NCBI RefSeq assembly: GCF_012027615.1
Contig: NZ_SNUT01000002.1
Coordinates: forward strand, 1-64,000
Direction: 5' to 3'
From: Thermococcus sp. 21S7
GTDB lineage: Archaea; Methanobacteriota_B; Thermococci; Thermococcales; Thermococcaceae
DNA length: 64,000 bases
Part shown: positions 47,943-58,070 of the stretch, piece after piece
Layout: each line of letters begins with the position of its first letter
Position numbering within the stretch: position 1 is the stretch's first letter
Notes under the pieces: generated by a model
What the model saw: only the letters and a program-made list of their open reading frames with translations
Database searches by the model: none
Told to the model about the DNA's origin: nothing
Made by a program: the position numbers and the translations under genes

Positions 47943-49469
47943 TCAGCCGAGGATGACCTGCAGGTAGGCCTCCTCCTCCGGCTCCAGGTGGTCTATCTCC
48001 CACACAACTTTTCCGTCGCCTATTTTCGCGTTCCCCTTCGTCGCCCTGACCACTACTGCGTTGACGCCCTTCTCGAACCTGAAGTTATCAACACCCCTCA
48101 ACCTCGGCGCCTTCACCTTCACGAAGTAGTACCTGTCGAGGGTTTCCTCCTGGACTATCGGTCTGAAGAACGCTACGTACGAACTTCCGGCCAGAACCGC
48201 ACCCGCGATCAGGAGTATGGCCGCCAGCGGGCCGTAGTTCCTGGGGGGCTTTGCCGGGGTGGTGGCGGTGGTCAGCGGTGCCGTGGTCGTTGTCGGCGTG
48301 GTGGTAGTGGGGGTCTCCGTCTCGGGGGGGATGACCTTTATCGTCGCCTCCCCGGGGAGGTACCGGTCGCTCTCGGCCCTCACCATCAGGGTCCCGTAGC
48401 CGGTTTTGTTGAGGTTTACGAGTGCCGCCCCGGTCGTGTTGGTAACGCAGTACGCCGTTCCCTCCGGCCCCGAGACCACAACCGTGACGTTCGGAACGGG
48501 GCCGGAAGGGTTTCTCACCCTCACCCAGAGTTCGTCCTTCAGCTGTCCGACGTCGACCGTTAACCTCTGCACCTCAACGGAAGTCCTCTCAATCCTCCCG
48601 TCCAGGTTCATGACGATTCCGTAGGTGCCCGGCCCCGTTACGGGATATTCGACCAGGCCGTTTTCGTCCGTTGTGAAGTGCGCCCCGTTTATGTAAACGT
48701 CGATGTCCCCGACCCCGGCGCTGCCCTCCAGAATCCGGACGTAAATCGCTCCCCCTTTGTAATACGCCCTGTACGTTAGGTTCCTCTGGTAAATCTCGAA
48801 GGTTCTTCTGGTCTCCCTGTAAACTCCACTGAAGTTCGCCCACAGTGAAACCGTGTACCGTCCGGGGGAGAGGCCCTTTATGGGCACGGTCTCCCGCCAG
48901 CTGCCGCCGGGACGGACGTAGGTCACGGTGGTTACGTTGAGGATCCTTCCGCCGGGTCCCTCAAGGGAGTAGCCCACCCTCCCGCTGAGGATGCCGTTTG
49001 ACCGGGAGGATATTTCGAGCAGAACGTCCTTCTCCTTCCCGTATATGTATCTGTCATCGGCCGTTATCGTCAGTCTGAAGTCCATAAGGGTCTTTACCCT
49101 GACGTGGATGACATCCTCGCTGTACACCTCCCCAACCCGTGCGACGAGCCTCACGGTGTAAAGGCCGGGCCCGGCGTTCAGAATCTTGAGTACTATCGTA
49201 TCACTTATGCTACCTCCGGGCCCGAGGGGCTCCCTTATAACCTTGGTCTGGTACAGAAAACCCTCGGCGGGCCCCGAAAGGTAGACGCTGAAGTTGCTCA
49301 GAGTTTCGTTCCCCAGGTTCGTGACGTTGAAGGGAATCACGAGGGTATCCCCTGGCAATCCCGAAAACTCGTGGTTGAGGGCCGAGACATGAATAACCGG
49401 CTGGGCGCTCACGTACGGGAGGAGAATCGGAACCAGCAGGATTATCGGCAGTATGCCCTTAAACTTCAC
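47943..49469 (-). CDS. Membrane-anchored surface protein with beta-sandwich repeats
   Basis: A 508-residue protein with an N-terminal signal peptide, about four Ig/CARDB-like beta domains (FNVTNLGN, GPGLYTVRLVARVG) rich in Asn-X-Ser/Thr sites, a Thr/Pro-rich linker (about 378-400), one membrane segment (about 411-430), and a cytoplasmic tail of about 75 residues. A GTG start at 49469 overlaps the end of hjc. An S-layer-associated or cell-surface interaction role is likely. The cytoplasmic domain has no recognised family. Confidence 0.8.
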   Translation of the reverse strand: MKFKGILPIILLVPILLPYVSAQPVIHVSALNHEFSGLPGDTLVIPFNVTNLGNETLSNFSVYLSGPAEGFLYQTKVIREPLGPGGSISDTIVLKILNAGPGLYTVRLVARVGEVYSEDVIHVRVKTLMDFRLTITADDRYIYGKEKDVLLEISSRSNGILSGRVGYSLEGPGGRILNVTTVTYVRPGGSWRETVPIKGLSPGRYTVSLWANFSGVYRETRRTFEIYQRNLTYRAYYKGGAIYVRILEGSAGVGDIDVYINGAHFTTDENGLVEYPVTGPGTYGIVMNLDGRIERTSVEVQRLTVDVGQLKDELWVRVRNPSGPVPNVTVVVSGPEGTAYCVTNTTGAALVNLNKTGYGTLMVRAESDRYLPGEATIKVIPPETETPTTTTPTTTTAPLTTATTPAKPPRNYGPLAAILLIAGAVLAGSSYVAFFRPIVQEETLDRYYFVKVKAPRLRGVDNFRFEKGVNAVVVRATKGNAKIGDGKVVWEIDHLEPEEEAYLQVILG

Positions 49470-49860
49470 CCTTTACCACCCCTTCGAGGGACCTCTGCCT
49501 CCCGATAACCTCGTCGAAGGTAAGATAGTTCCTTGTTTGCAGACTTACCTTATAGTTTTTGCCGCTTTTTTTCAGGTTCTCCGGGCGGAAGAAGCGCCAG
49601 CCGTTGTTCACGAACTTGACCGCTATAAGGGGCTCCGCACCGAACTTTCCGGCAAAGGAGACGAGCTTCTCGTAATCCTCGCTGCTGAAGTATAACCTCT
49701 CGCCCCTGGTGCTCTTCACCTCTATGCAGAGGTACAGCCTTCCGTTGCCGGCCACTATGTCGATTTTCTTGCTCCCGGCGGAGCGCACCACCGCGAAACC
49801 GGCCTTTTCGAGCATCTTTATAAGCTCCCTCTCTGCACTCGCACCCCTTCTGTACTTCAT
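49459..49860 (-). CDS. hjc: Holliday junction resolvase Hjc
   Basis: A 133-residue homodimeric nuclease resolving four-way DNA junctions. The catalytic set of the nuclease superfamily is visible: Glu10 (GASAEREL), Asp34 (KKIDIVA) and the Glu47-Val-Lys49 pair in LCIEVKST. GGGGGTG precedes the ATG. The stop overlaps the start of the surface-protein gene by 11 bases. Confidence 0.95.
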   Translation of the reverse strand: MKYRRGASAERELIKMLEKAGFAVVRSAGSKKIDIVAGNGRLYLCIEVKSTRGERLYFSSEDYEKLVSFAGKFGAEPLIAVKFVNNGWRFFRPENLKKSGKNYKVSLQTRNYLTFDEVIGRQRSLEGVVKGEV

Positions 49861-49931
49861 TGCACCCCCTCATCCCCTATTGCCCGGTTAGGTTTATAAG
49901 CTATGTCGTGGAGTTAAGGCCGGTGATGGAC

Positions 49932-50456
49932 ATGGCGATTTATGAGTTGGCCGGAAAGAAGCCTAAAATTCATGAGACCGCTTTCATCGATGAAACCGCC
50001 TCGGTCATAGGCGATGTTGTTCTTGAGGCGAAGACGAGCGTCTGGCCGTCGGCGGTTCTGAGGGGGGACATAGAGAGAATCCATGTCGGCGAAGGTTCGA
50101 ACGTCCAGGATAACGTCAGCATACACACCTCCCACGGGCAGCCCACGATAATAGGCAGGTACGTTACAATAGGCCACAACGCCGTCGTTCACGGTGCCGA
50201 GATTGGCGACTACACCATCATAGGCATGGGCGCCGTCGTTCTGGATGGTGCCAAGATAGGCAAGCACGTCGTCATCGGCGCCGGGGCGCTCGTACCGCCC
50301 GGCAAGGAGATACCCGACTACAGCCTGGTCGTCGGCGTTCCGGGCAAGGTCGTCAGGCAGCTCAGCGAGGAGGAAATCGAGTGGACCAAGAAGAACGCCG
50401 AGATTTATATCGAGCTTGCCGGGATGCACCTCTCTGGCAGGAAGAAAATCGAGTGA
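49932..50456 (+). CDS. Gamma-carbonic anhydrase-like hexapeptide protein
   Basis: A 174-residue trimeric left-handed beta-helix. The three zinc-binding histidines are present in VSIHTS and TIGHNAVVHG. It may hydrate CO2, but many homologues have unproven activity. The ATG at 49932 has GGTGATGGAC before it; a TATA-like GGTTTATAAGC lies upstream, near 49890. It is followed by uppS after 5 bases. Confidence 0.88.
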   Translation: MAIYELAGKKPKIHETAFIDETASVIGDVVLEAKTSVWPSAVLRGDIERIHVGEGSNVQDNVSIHTSHGQPTIIGRYVTIGHNAVVHGAEIGDYTIIGMGAVVLDGAKIGKHVVIGAGALVPPGKEIPDYSLVVGVPGKVVRQLSEEEIEWTKKNAEIYIELAGMHLSGRKKIE

Positions 50457-50461
50457 TGGTC

Positions 50462-51256
50462 ATGATTTCCCGTCTGGTTTCCCACGTTCCCCACATTTTA
50501 TTCAAGCCCGTTTACGATGTTTACGAGGGCTATCTTCTGGACAGGGTTAAGAGCGGCCGCATCCCAAAGCACGTGGCCATAATCATGGACGGGAACAGGA
50601 GATGGGCGCGGAAGCTGGAGAAGCCCCCCTGGTACGGGCACCTCTTCGGCTCCCAGAAGCTTGAGGAGATACTGGAGTGGTGCCGCGAGCTCGGCATAAG
50701 GACGCTCACCGTTTATGCCTTCTCCACCGAGAACTTCAGGAGAACCCCCGAGGAGGTAAACGCCCTCATGAACCTCTTCGAGGAGAAGTTCAGGGAGCTG
50801 CTCAAGGACGAGAGGGTTCACAGGTATGAGATTCGGGTGAACGTACTGGGGAGAAGGGAGCTCCTGCCAGAAAACGTCAGGAAAGCCGCTGAAGAGGCTG
50901 AAAAGGCCACGAGGAAGTACGGCAACTACACCCTCAACATAGCCCTTGCCTACGGGGGGAGGAGCGAGATAGCCGACGCCGTGAGAGACATAGTAAGGGA
51001 CGCCTTAGCAGGAAAGATAAAACCGGAGGACGTTGACGAGGAACTCATAAAGGAGTACCTGTACTACCCGAACATGCCCGACCCCGACATCGTTATAAGA
51101 ACGGGCGGGGAGGAGAGGATAAGCAACTTCCTCTTGTATCAAATCGCCTACAGCGAACTCTTCTTCGTCGACGTTTACTTCCCCGAGTTCAGGAAGATAG
51201 ACTTCCTCAGAATCATCCGCGAGTACCAGAAGAGGCAGAGGCGCTTCGGAAGGTAG
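50462..51256 (+). CDS. uppS: Cis-prenyltransferase (UppS-type polyprenyl diphosphate synthase)
   Basis: A 264-residue enzyme making long-chain cis-polyprenyl diphosphate, the lipid carrier for glycosylation. The active-site block HVAIIMDGNRRWAR has the catalytic Asp, followed by GHLFGSQKLEE, YAFSTENF and the late IRTGGEERISNFLLYQ and YFPEFRKIDF. GTGATGGTC precedes the ATG. It pairs functionally with the BacA-type diphosphatase at 36.7 kb. Confidence 0.96.
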   Translation: MISRLVSHVPHILFKPVYDVYEGYLLDRVKSGRIPKHVAIIMDGNRRWARKLEKPPWYGHLFGSQKLEEILEWCRELGIRTLTVYAFSTENFRRTPEEVNALMNLFEEKFRELLKDERVHRYEIRVNVLGRRELLPENVRKAAEEAEKATRKYGNYTLNIALAYGGRSEIADAVRDIVRDALAGKIKPEDVDEELIKEYLYYPNMPDPDIVIRTGGEERISNFLLYQIAYSELFFVDVYFPEFRKIDFLRIIREYQKRQRRFGR

Positions 51257-51314
51257 CTTTCCATCATCGGGGCCAGCCCCTGGCGGAAAGACCCTTTTTA
51301 AAATTTTCCGCTAA

Positions 51315-51323
51315 AGCTTATTA
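51315..51323 (+). promoter_or_regulatory. TATA-like box for the 51.4 kb gene pair
   Basis: An A+T-rich GCTTATTAACG near 51315 precedes the start at 51357 by about 40 bases, with GGTGGTGATT as ribosome-binding site. Confidence 0.45.
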
Positions 51324-51356
51324 ACGTTGGGCGAGATTTCATCACGGTGGTGATTA

Positions 51357-52040
51357 ATGGCCTACGGTGAGCTGAGCCCGAGAATCAAGAAGGTCTACGC
51401 CCAGGTGAGATATCTGGATGACTATCACTGGGAGATAAACGATGGAAAGATAACCGGACTTCACAAGAAGAGCAACGTCAGGGTCACGATAGAGGTCGCC
51501 GACAACAGGGAACACGCCGAGAAGATGGCTGAAAACGGGAGCGGCGGGGGAATCAGAATCATCGCCATCCCTGACAAGAGCGTCTTCTTCATCCACAACG
51601 GCGTCTTTGTACTGACCTACCGCTACCTGAAGGCGACCCTCGCGGACATAAACGACCACATAGTCTGGAGCGGCTTCAAGGTCGTCGAGGACGGGGGGAA
51701 CCTCATCCAGGAGGACTTCTACGAGTACCTCGGGGGGGCCTTCATCAACCACATCAAGAACAACATGCTCGCCGGCCAGGATTACATCTTCTGGCAGTTC
51801 TACAAGTGCGAGGAGTGCGGAAAGTACGTTGACGTTGAGAGCCTGGAGAGGCACCTCAAGGGACACGGCATAAAGCACCACGAGAAGAGCGAGGAGCGCT
51901 ACGAAGTCTTTGAGATAAACTTCAGGGACGGTAAAATCTACGACAAGTACGGCAAGGAGGTTCCAATGGCGGACTTCAGCGAGGAGGCCCGGGACTTCCT
52001 CAGCGAGATAATGACGGGGGCCCCGGGAGGGGGCGGGTGA
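51357..52040 (+). CDS. Conserved-looking protein with a CxxC...H...H zinc-finger-like motif
   Basis: A 227-residue soluble protein. Residues about 1-145 are alpha/beta without a recognised family. At about 160-182 the sequence [19 protein letters not shown] continues to a KGHGIKHH stretch, giving a C2H2-like zinc finger. The C-terminus is glycine-rich. The start is strongly supported by GGTGGTGATT. Its stop lies 4 bases before the frameshifted RecA-fold gene, suggesting an operon. Nucleic-acid binding is a guess. Confidence 0.75.
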   Translation: MAYGELSPRIKKVYAQVRYLDDYHWEINDGKITGLHKKSNVRVTIEVADNREHAEKMAENGSGGGIRIIAIPDKSVFFIHNGVFVLTYRYLKATLADINDHIVWSGFKVVEDGGNLIQEDFYEYLGGAFINHIKNNMLAGQDYIFWQFYKCEECGKYVDVESLERHLKGHGIKHHEKSEERYEVFEINFRDGKIYDKYGKEVPMADFSEEARDFLSEIMTGAPGGGG

Positions 52041-52044
52041 AGGC

Positions 52045-52810
52045 ATGCCTGAACTCGATATCCTGAAGATATTTCCAAGTGAACACGTTGCCGGTTCCAC
52101 AATCTCAGTTATCTACGATGCATATTCCTCCGCCTGGCAGATTCCCCTCCTTTTTCTCAAGAGGGCGGTTAGTGAGGGCTATTTTGGGATAATATCTAAC
52201 TACAGCGTCCCGCTTAGGAGCTTTATACAAAGGGGGGAAGGGTGTGGGTTTCGACTTGAGAAGCTCACTGGAAAGCGGCGACCTCGCAATTATAGACGTG
52301 TTTGGTTCTAGATACGCTAAGGTAGAGGACGAAGTTCCCGGCGTCTTCTACCTCGATAGGGTCGAACCGGAGACGATAAACCCCAAAATAGACAGGATAT
52401 ACTGCGGTCCCCTGCGGGATAGGGTGAAGTCCGGCAAGGTGCTGCGGCTCGTCTACACCCTCGATGGTGCCGCCATGATGCTGGGAGAGGAAAATACTCT
52501 GAAGTTGCTGAACCAAACTGTGGCCGCGAGGAGTGTGAGATTCCCAGAGTCCGTTCTGGTTCTCCCACTCAACTCCGATATGGTTTCAAAGCGTTTTGTT
52601 GCTTGGGTCTCAAACCTCAGTGACTACGTTCTTCTTGCCAAGTCGTGGATTCGGGAAGACCATATAAAGGAACTCCTTTACCTGTTGAAAGCGCCATACG
52701 CCGAGTTTGAACCCAGTGTGTATCACCTATCGGTGAGAAAGAGCAAAGAAAAGATATTCCTGAAAAAGCTGAAAGAATTAACCCCTGAACTTGGGGCGCC
52801 TGCTGAGTAG
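52045..52810 (+). pseudogene. RecA-fold (RadA/KaiC-like, Walker-less) protein gene with a frameshift
   Basis: Two overlapping frames together spell one protein. The first (52045-52311) starts MPELDILKIFPSEHV and matches the first half of a RecA-like core with no GKT loop (VIYDAYSSAWQIP in its place). The second takes over at about 52237-52244 with FDLRSSLESGDLAIIDVFG, the expected next segment. Skipping one G in the 6-G run at 52232-52237 joins them as RGKGVGFDLR. A true mutation, a sequencing error or a programmed shift are all possible. GTG at 52244 could also start the second part independently. Confidence 0.7.
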
Positions 52811-54655
52811 CAGAGGCAGGGGCCTCGGCCTGTACGGGAAGCCCTCGGTCTTCCCCCTGATCTCCTTGATGAGGTCTTCGAGTTGCATCTCGACCTGGGG
52901 ACCATCCCTTCTCCTGACGGTTACGGTGCCCTGCTCCTTCTCGTTCCTGCCGACAACGACCACGTAGGGAATCCACTCCTTCTCGGCCTTCCTTATCTTC
53001 TTGTTGAGCCTGTCGCCGGTGTCATCGACATCAACGCGAATCTTTGCCCCCTCCAGCTTTCCGGCCACGTAGAGCGCGTAGTCCATGACCTCCTCGCTGA
53101 CCGGGACAACGCGGACCTGTATCGGGCTGAGCCAGAGCGGGAACATCGGCTTCTTGCCCATAGCCTGAAGTTTTGCCTGCTTCTCAAGGATGGCGTACAT
53201 AACGCGCTCTATGGCTCCGCTCGGCGAGCAGTGGAGTATGAGCGGGTGCTCCTCCTTGCCTTCCTCGTTGTAGTAGGTTATGCCGAAGCGCTCGGCGTTC
53301 TCGACGTCGATCTGGACTGTGCTGAGGGCTGCGGCTTTGTCGAGGTTGTCCACGAAGTTGAACTCGAACTTGAGTATGAAGTAGAAGAACCTCTGCTTCC
53401 ACATCTCGATGAGGACGGGCTTGCCGATTATCCTCGCCAGCTCGACGATGAAGTCCCTGTTCTCCTTCCAGAAGTCCTCGGTGAACCTTATGGCGACCTC
53501 GTAGTCGTCAGGGGTGAGGCCAACTCCCCTGAGAACCTCCATGCTGAGCTTGTACTGCTTCTTGAACTCGTCCATGGCCTGCTTGAGGTCCTTAGCCACG
53601 GTGTGCATATCGGGCATCGTGAAGGCCCTGAGCCTCCTCAAACCACTAAGCTCGCCGCTCTTCTCGCGCCTGAAGGAGTAGCGGGTGAGCTCGTACATCC
53701 TGAGCGGCAGGTTGCGGTAGCTTATGGTGGCGTCCTTCTTGATGAGGAACTGGCCGAAGCAGGCCGCGAAGCGGAGGAAGAACTTCTTGTCGCCGCTCTT
53801 GACGACGTACTGCCTCGCCGGGAAGCGGTTGAGGTACTTCTCCAGAGCGGGGTGCTCGAAGTCGTACATAATCGGAGTCTCGACCTCCATGGCGCCGTAC
53901 TCTATCACCTTCTCGGTGACGTACTGCTCAAGCAGTCCCTTGATGAGCCTTCCCTTGGGGTAATACCTGAGGTTTCCGCCGTCGCTTCCCGGTTCGTAAT
54001 CAACCAGCTCGTGTTCGAGCATGAGCCTGACGTGCGGCGGCTCCCTGTCGGCTATCCTGTTCTTGCTTATCTCGTAGTTGGCGAACTTCCTGAGGTTCTC
54101 GTGACCGGTGAAGTCGAACTTATCGACCTCGACCAGCTCGCCCTCCGGCGTGAGCACGTACCAGTAGCTCTTCAGCTCCTCCTCCTTCTCAAGGGCTATG
54201 TTGCGCTCCTCCTTTGAAACCGCCTCTCCGCTCGGGACTATCGTTCTGCTGAGCTCCGCCAGCGGATGGCCCTTGCAGCTCAGCTTGAAGGCCTTGTAGT
54301 AGCCGAAGGGGGCGCGCTTGACCTCGAAGCCCTCCTCTTTCAGCTTCTCTTCTATTTTCTGGAGAACCTTCAGCGCCACGTCGGGCTTCGCGAGTTCGCT
54401 GCTGAGGTGTGCGAAGGGGTAAACGAATATCCTGTCGGCCTTAACCTGCGATGCAACGTCCTTAATCTCGGCAACGGCCTTCTCAACGACCTCCTCCGGG
54501 TTGGTCTCGTCGGCCTTCTCAACGCTCATGAAAACCGCAAGAACCTCCTCAAGTCTGCCCTTCTTCTGCTCGTCACTTATCGGCTCCGGGTTCTTGAGGG
54601 CCTTGTCTTTTACCTCGTATTCCAAATAGTCGCTGTGTATCAGAAGCATTCTCAT
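52778..54655 (-). CDS. thrS: Threonyl-tRNA synthetase (archaeal type)
   Basis: A 625-residue class II synthetase. The N-terminal 140 residues are the archaeal D-aminoacyl-tRNA-deacylase-like editing domain ([20 protein letters not shown]). The catalytic core includes [34 protein letters not shown] and the motif-3 block [15 protein letters not shown], followed by the anticodon domain ([13 protein letters not shown]). ATG at 54655 is family-typical and preceded by GGTGGTGGTTAAGG. The 3' end overlaps the frameshifted gene by 33 bases. Confidence 0.96.
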   Translation of the reverse strand: MRMLLIHSDYLEYEVKDKALKNPEPISDEQKKGRLEEVLAVFMSVEKADETNPEEVVEKAVAEIKDVASQVKADRIFVYPFAHLSSELAKPDVALKVLQKIEEKLKEEGFEVKRAPFGYYKAFKLSCKGHPLAELSRTIVPSGEAVSKEERNIALEKEEELKSYWYVLTPEGELVEVDKFDFTGHENLRKFANYEISKNRIADREPPHVRLMLEHELVDYEPGSDGGNLRYYPKGRLIKGLLEQYVTEKVIEYGAMEVETPIMYDFEHPALEKYLNRFPARQYVVKSGDKKFFLRFAACFGQFLIKKDATISYRNLPLRMYELTRYSFRREKSGELSGLRRLRAFTMPDMHTVAKDLKQAMDEFKKQYKLSMEVLRGVGLTPDDYEVAIRFTEDFWKENRDFIVELARIIGKPVLIEMWKQRFFYFILKFEFNFVDNLDKAAALSTVQIDVENAERFGITYYNEEGKEEHPLILHCSPSGAIERVMYAILEKQAKLQAMGKKPMFPLWLSPIQVRVVPVSEEVMDYALYVAGKLEGAKIRVDVDDTGDRLNKKIRKAEKEWIPYVVVVGRNEKEQGTVTVRRRDGPQVEMQLEDLIKEIRGKTEGFPYRPRPLPLLLSRRPKFRG

Positions 54656-54777
54656 CCTTAACCACCACCATAGGCTCAATTGGAATTACTAAAACTTTTC
54701 CCTTCGCCCTTATAAATCCTCCCGCATGGCAAAGGCTTAAAAAATCCGGGCTGGAACTTTCATGGAGGTGTGGGAGA

Positions 54778-55365
54778 ATGGATGAAAAGAGGAGTGCAAG
54801 GAACGGTGACCTGGTTCTTCCCGGCGACTACCTCGGCGTCATCGAGGAATACTTTCCCGGCGAGGGCGTTAAGGAGGAGAACGGTGAGCTCTATGCAATA
54901 AGGGCGGGTAAGGTGAAGATAGACCAGAGTAAAATGGAGATAAGCGTTGAGCCCGTGACGGACACACCCCCGCTTCCGCAGCCGGGCGACATCGTCATCG
55001 CAAAGATACTTGAGGTCAAGCCCCAAGCGGCGATAGTTCAGCTTATTAAAATCGAGGGAAGGAACGACAGGGAGATAGCGACATCGAAACTCGCTGGAAT
55101 CCACATCTCCCAGGTGAGGGAGGGCTACGTGGAGGGCATGAGCAGCGAGTTCAAGATAGGCGACATAATCAGGGCGAGGGTCATAGCGAACGAGAAGAGC
55201 CCAATCCAGCTGTCCACAAAGGGTCACGACCTGGGTGTTGTCTACGCCCTCTGCTCCAGGTGCAGGGCTCCCCTCGTGAGGCGCGGCGACAAACTCATCT
55301 GCCCGCGCTGCGGCCACGTCGAGACCAGAAAGCTCTCATCACTGTACAGGAAGCTGAAGGTGTGA
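54778..55365 (+). CDS. csl4: Exosome complex RNA-binding subunit Csl4
   Basis: A 195-residue cap subunit of the archaeal RNA exosome: an N-terminal domain with GDLVLPGDYLG, a central S1 domain (GDIVIAKILEVKPQ), and a C-terminal zinc ribbon (CSRCRAP then CPRCGH). GGAGGTGTGGGAG precedes the ATG. It is followed closely by the DUF2067 gene and rpoL, a well-known Thermococcales order linking RNA decay and polymerase genes. Confidence 0.94.
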   Translation: MDEKRSARNGDLVLPGDYLGVIEEYFPGEGVKEENGELYAIRAGKVKIDQSKMEISVEPVTDTPPLPQPGDIVIAKILEVKPQAAIVQLIKIEGRNDREIATSKLAGIHISQVREGYVEGMSSEFKIGDIIRARVIANEKSPIQLSTKGHDLGVVYALCSRCRAPLVRRGDKLICPRCGHVETRKLSSLYRKLKV

Positions 55366-55367
55366 GC

Positions 55368-56000
55368 ATGGCGAGGGCAAAGAAGGTAATAACGATTCAC
55401 GTCCGCGACGACAGGGAGAAGGAGGAGTTCCTCAGAGAGCTCCAGAGGCTTCGCCTTCCCGCGTTCATCTACGTTCACGCCAAGCTCAACGACCTCAAGA
55501 TAAACGTCCAGGGAACCAAGGAGGACATCAGGGAAGCCATCCGCAGGATACGGGAGATACACAGCCGCGTCAGGGCCAAGCTCTATCCCGACAGGCGCGG
55601 CCTCTACCGCTACACGATAGACGACTTCCTTCGTGAGGCGGGGGCGAGCGTCTCGACCCCGATACTCGTGAAAACCCTTGAGCTTCTCGGAGAAACCGTT
55701 GAACTGAGGGAGGGCGAGCTGATAACCTCCATGCCCTGGGAAGAGCTGGTTTCACTGACCGGAACGCTCGGCGAGTACCTCTCGGAGGTCTCCCTCCAGA
55801 CCACCAGGCAGATAAGGGAGGTTATCCTCCCAGTGGCGGTTCTCAAAAACCTCGACCCGATGGAGGTCATCGACCTGCTCGTTGAACTCGGCCTCGCCGA
55901 GTGGAAGGAGGATAAGTTTAAATACGAACTGGTGAAGAACAAGGAGCAGGCGATGAAAGAGCTCCTCAAACACTTAGAAGGTGAGGAAAATGAAGATTGA
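55368..56000 (+). CDS. DUF2067-family protein
   Basis: A 210-residue soluble protein starting [15 protein letters not shown], mixed alpha/beta, with [16 protein letters not shown] and a charged C-terminal region. Members of DUF2067 sit next to csl4 and rpoL in Thermococcales, so a role in RNA metabolism is suspected. The start two bases after the csl4 stop is preferred over ATGs inside csl4. The end overlaps rpoL by 11 bases. Confidence 0.85.
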   Translation: MARAKKVITIHVRDDREKEEFLRELQRLRLPAFIYVHAKLNDLKINVQGTKEDIREAIRRIREIHSRVRAKLYPDRRGLYRYTIDDFLREAGASVSTPILVKTLELLGETVELREGELITSMPWEELVSLTGTLGEYLSEVSLQTTRQIREVILPVAVLKNLDPMEVIDLLVELGLAEWKEDKFKYELVKNKEQAMKELLKHLEGEENED

Positions 56001-56277
56001 GGTCATCAAGCGTGAGGAAAACGTCATCGAGTTCTACCTTGAGGGGGAGGATCACACCTTCGCCAACCTGCTCAACGAGGTGCTCCACGAGAACAAGCAC
56101 GTGACCTTCGCGGGCTACACCATCGAGCACCCGGTTCTCATGGCGCGGAAGCCGAAGTTCAGAATCGTCACCGACGGCAAGGTTACGCCGGAAAAGGTCC
56201 TGGAGGAGGCCGCCCAGAAGATATTCGACAGGGCCAGGGCGGTTCTGGACGCTTGGAAGGCCGCCGTGGGCGAGTGA
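55990..56277 (+). CDS. rpoL: DNA-directed RNA polymerase subunit L
   Basis: A 95-residue Rpb11-type assembly subunit that pairs with subunit D. The core motif [12 protein letters not shown] and the late block [21 protein letters not shown] are conserved. The ATG at 55990 follows GGTGAGG and overlaps the DUF2067 gene; three residues earlier is another ATG. Confidence 0.95.
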   Translation: MKIEVIKREENVIEFYLEGEDHTFANLLNEVLHENKHVTFAGYTIEHPVLMARKPKFRIVTDGKVTPEKVLEEAAQKIFDRARAVLDAWKAAVGE

Positions 56278-56373
56278 GTTCCTTCTCCATTTTCTACCCG
56301 GCATCAAAACCCTTAAATGCCGAACTCTTCTAACTCTAAGTTGAAACCAGCGACCCCCTCTGGGGTGGAACTC

Positions 56374-57687
56374 TTGGAACGTTCGAGGTATCTGCTCCTA
56401 GTCATACTGTCCGGCCTGTCCCTGCGGCTTGTCCTTGCGCCGCATTCGGCGGGAAGCGATTTAGCCCAGTTCTACGGCTTTGCCGGAACCATGCTGGAAA
56501 AGAAGGCCTGTTTCTACGCTTACGCCGACGCGACCGGATTCCAGGGCAAGGGATGGCCCTACCCCTGGCCCTACGTCTACGGTCCGGTCATGGCGTACGT
56601 CCTTGCGCTTCTGAGGCACGTTGTTGGCGGCTCCGTCAGAGCCTTCTGGAGCGGTGGGAACTACTACGTTTACATCGACCCAACGTGGGCGTTCGCCGTC
56701 AAGCTGGTTTTCATTCTCGCCGACACCGGCGTGGCCCTCCTCCTGTACCTCCTCCTGCGGGAAAAAAGCGAAGGGCGCGCGATCCTCGGTGCGGCACTCT
56801 ACTACCTCAACCCCATCACGATATACGTCTCCGCCGTTTACGGGATGTTTGACGGACTTGCGCTGCTCTTCTTCCTCCTCGGCCTCTACCTCCGGCGGTG
56901 GGAGCGCTCCTCCTACGCGCTCTATGGATTTTCTCTGGCCCTCAAGCACACACTCACCTTTCCGGCGGTTCTCTCACTCTGGGATGCCGTGCTCGAAGGA
57001 AAGCGGGCCGTCCAGCGCATTGCCTTCTTCCTGCTCTGCGGCCTTCTTCCTTTCCTGCCCATGATAATCCTCTGCCCATCGAGCCTGAAGGGGCTGCCTA
57101 ATCTGCTAGGGGGGATGGACGTCTCGTACACAGACCCGGTCTCGTACAGCATGAACGGGGTTTCGAGCCTCGCGACTTACCTCCACATGACAAGGGGAAG
57201 CGAGACCCTCTTCGTTCTCAGGCACTGGTACGTTCCGGCGGTCGTTCTTCTCGCCCTGGTTCTCTGCAGGCACGCGTTTAACCGAAACCTTGCCGTCTCC
57301 ACCGCCCTTGCGTACGCCGTTTTCACGGCCACGTACTGGCGCGTCAATCCTCAGTATCTTCTCCCCCTTGTGGCGTTCCTGATAATCCTCGCCGCCGCTG
57401 AGGGGGGCGCGGTGACGCTCCTCTCACTGCTCACCACGGTATACGTGGGGGTCTGGCCCATAATGCAGCCCTCCTCCTTTTGGTTCCACGTCCACATGGA
57501 GAACCCCAGCTGGACGTTCGTCCGCTTCGTCGATGCGGTGACGTTCAGGGTTTTCTCCGATGGGCCCTACGTTGCATACAGCATCGGGCTGACGCTTCTC
57601 CTCTACGCGGTGATACTGTCAGCCACGGTTCCGTACCTCAAAAACCTTAAATCCTGGCTCTCGGAGAGGAAGTGGGTGAGAGCTTGA
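56374..57687 (+). CDS. Polytopic GT-C-type glycosyltransferase-like membrane protein
   Basis: About 437 residues with at least nine membrane segments. An acidic site follows the first span ([12 protein letters not shown]), which resembles GT-C (mannosyltransferase or Alg-type) loops. Later spans include [10 protein letters not shown] and [11 protein letters not shown]. It probably transfers sugars from a polyprenyl carrier, fitting the uppS and BacA genes nearby. A TTG at 56374 preceded by GGGGTGGA is the likely start; an ATG at 56317 overlaps a TATA-like element and is unlikely. It overlaps the next gene by 4 bases (TTGA). Confidence 0.78.
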   Translation: MERSRYLLLVILSGLSLRLVLAPHSAGSDLAQFYGFAGTMLEKKACFYAYADATGFQGKGWPYPWPYVYGPVMAYVLALLRHVVGGSVRAFWSGGNYYVYIDPTWAFAVKLVFILADTGVALLLYLLLREKSEGRAILGAALYYLNPITIYVSAVYGMFDGLALLFFLLGLYLRRWERSSYALYGFSLALKHTLTFPAVLSLWDAVLEGKRAVQRIAFFLLCGLLPFLPMIILCPSSLKGLPNLLGGMDVSYTDPVSYSMNGVSSLATYLHMTRGSETLFVLRHWYVPAVVLLALVLCRHAFNRNLAVSTALAYAVFTATYWRVNPQYLLPLVAFLIILAAAEGGAVTLLSLLTTVYVGVWPIMQPSSFWFHVHMENPSWTFVRFVDAVTFRVFSDGPYVAYSIGLTLLLYAVILSATVPYLKNLKSWLSERKWVRA

Positions 57688-58070
57688 GGTACGAGAGGAA
57701 CTTCACCGACAAGGGACTTTCAAAGTTCGGCGATTCGCTGGTCAACTTCGTCTTCTCGCTGGCGCTGAGTGAGTACCTCGGACGGCCGACTGGTGAGAGG
57801 GTTCCGAACGCTTCACTGAGCATAGCCCTTGAGCTGGCCGGGCTGAGGCACGTGATTCCGCCGAGAACCGACAAGCACGGTAAGGGGGACATAGCTGAAG
57901 CAATATTCGCCTACGCGTGGCTGGAGGGAGAGATAACCGTGGAAGAAGCCGTTGGGATTCTGGTGGAGAACTTCACCGAGGACGTTGCACACTTTTCAAG
58001 AAGAAAGGAAGCGATAGGGAAGGCCTTCGCTGAGGTTTTTAAGGTAATAGGGGAGAGGCTGGGACTATAG
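57684..58070 (+). CDS. Archaeal ribonuclease III family protein
   Basis: A 128-residue stand-alone RNase III-like fold with the acidic pocket visible in [34 protein letters not shown] and [19 protein letters not shown] (each in part). It resembles archaeal short RNase III family members. The start is probably TTG at 57684, inside the previous stop and behind GGTGAGAGC; a GTG at 57672 is the alternative. RNA substrate unknown. Confidence 0.85.
   Translation: MRYERNFTDKGLSKFGDSLVNFVFSLALSEYLGRPTGERVPNASLSIALELAGLRHVIPPRTDKHGKGDIAEAIFAYAWLEGEITVEEAVGILVENFTEDVAHFSRRKEAIGKAFAEVFKVIGERLGL

Noticed and set aside
48250-48330. Tandem-looking repeat in the surface-protein gene
   Set aside because: It is the threonine/proline linker encoded by repeated ACC/ACG codons, not a separate DNA repeat.
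51257-51300. GGGGCCAGCCCC after uppS as a possible terminator hairpin
   Set aside because: Its loop would be only two bases; archaeal termination mainly uses the T-run that follows, so no hairpin is claimed.
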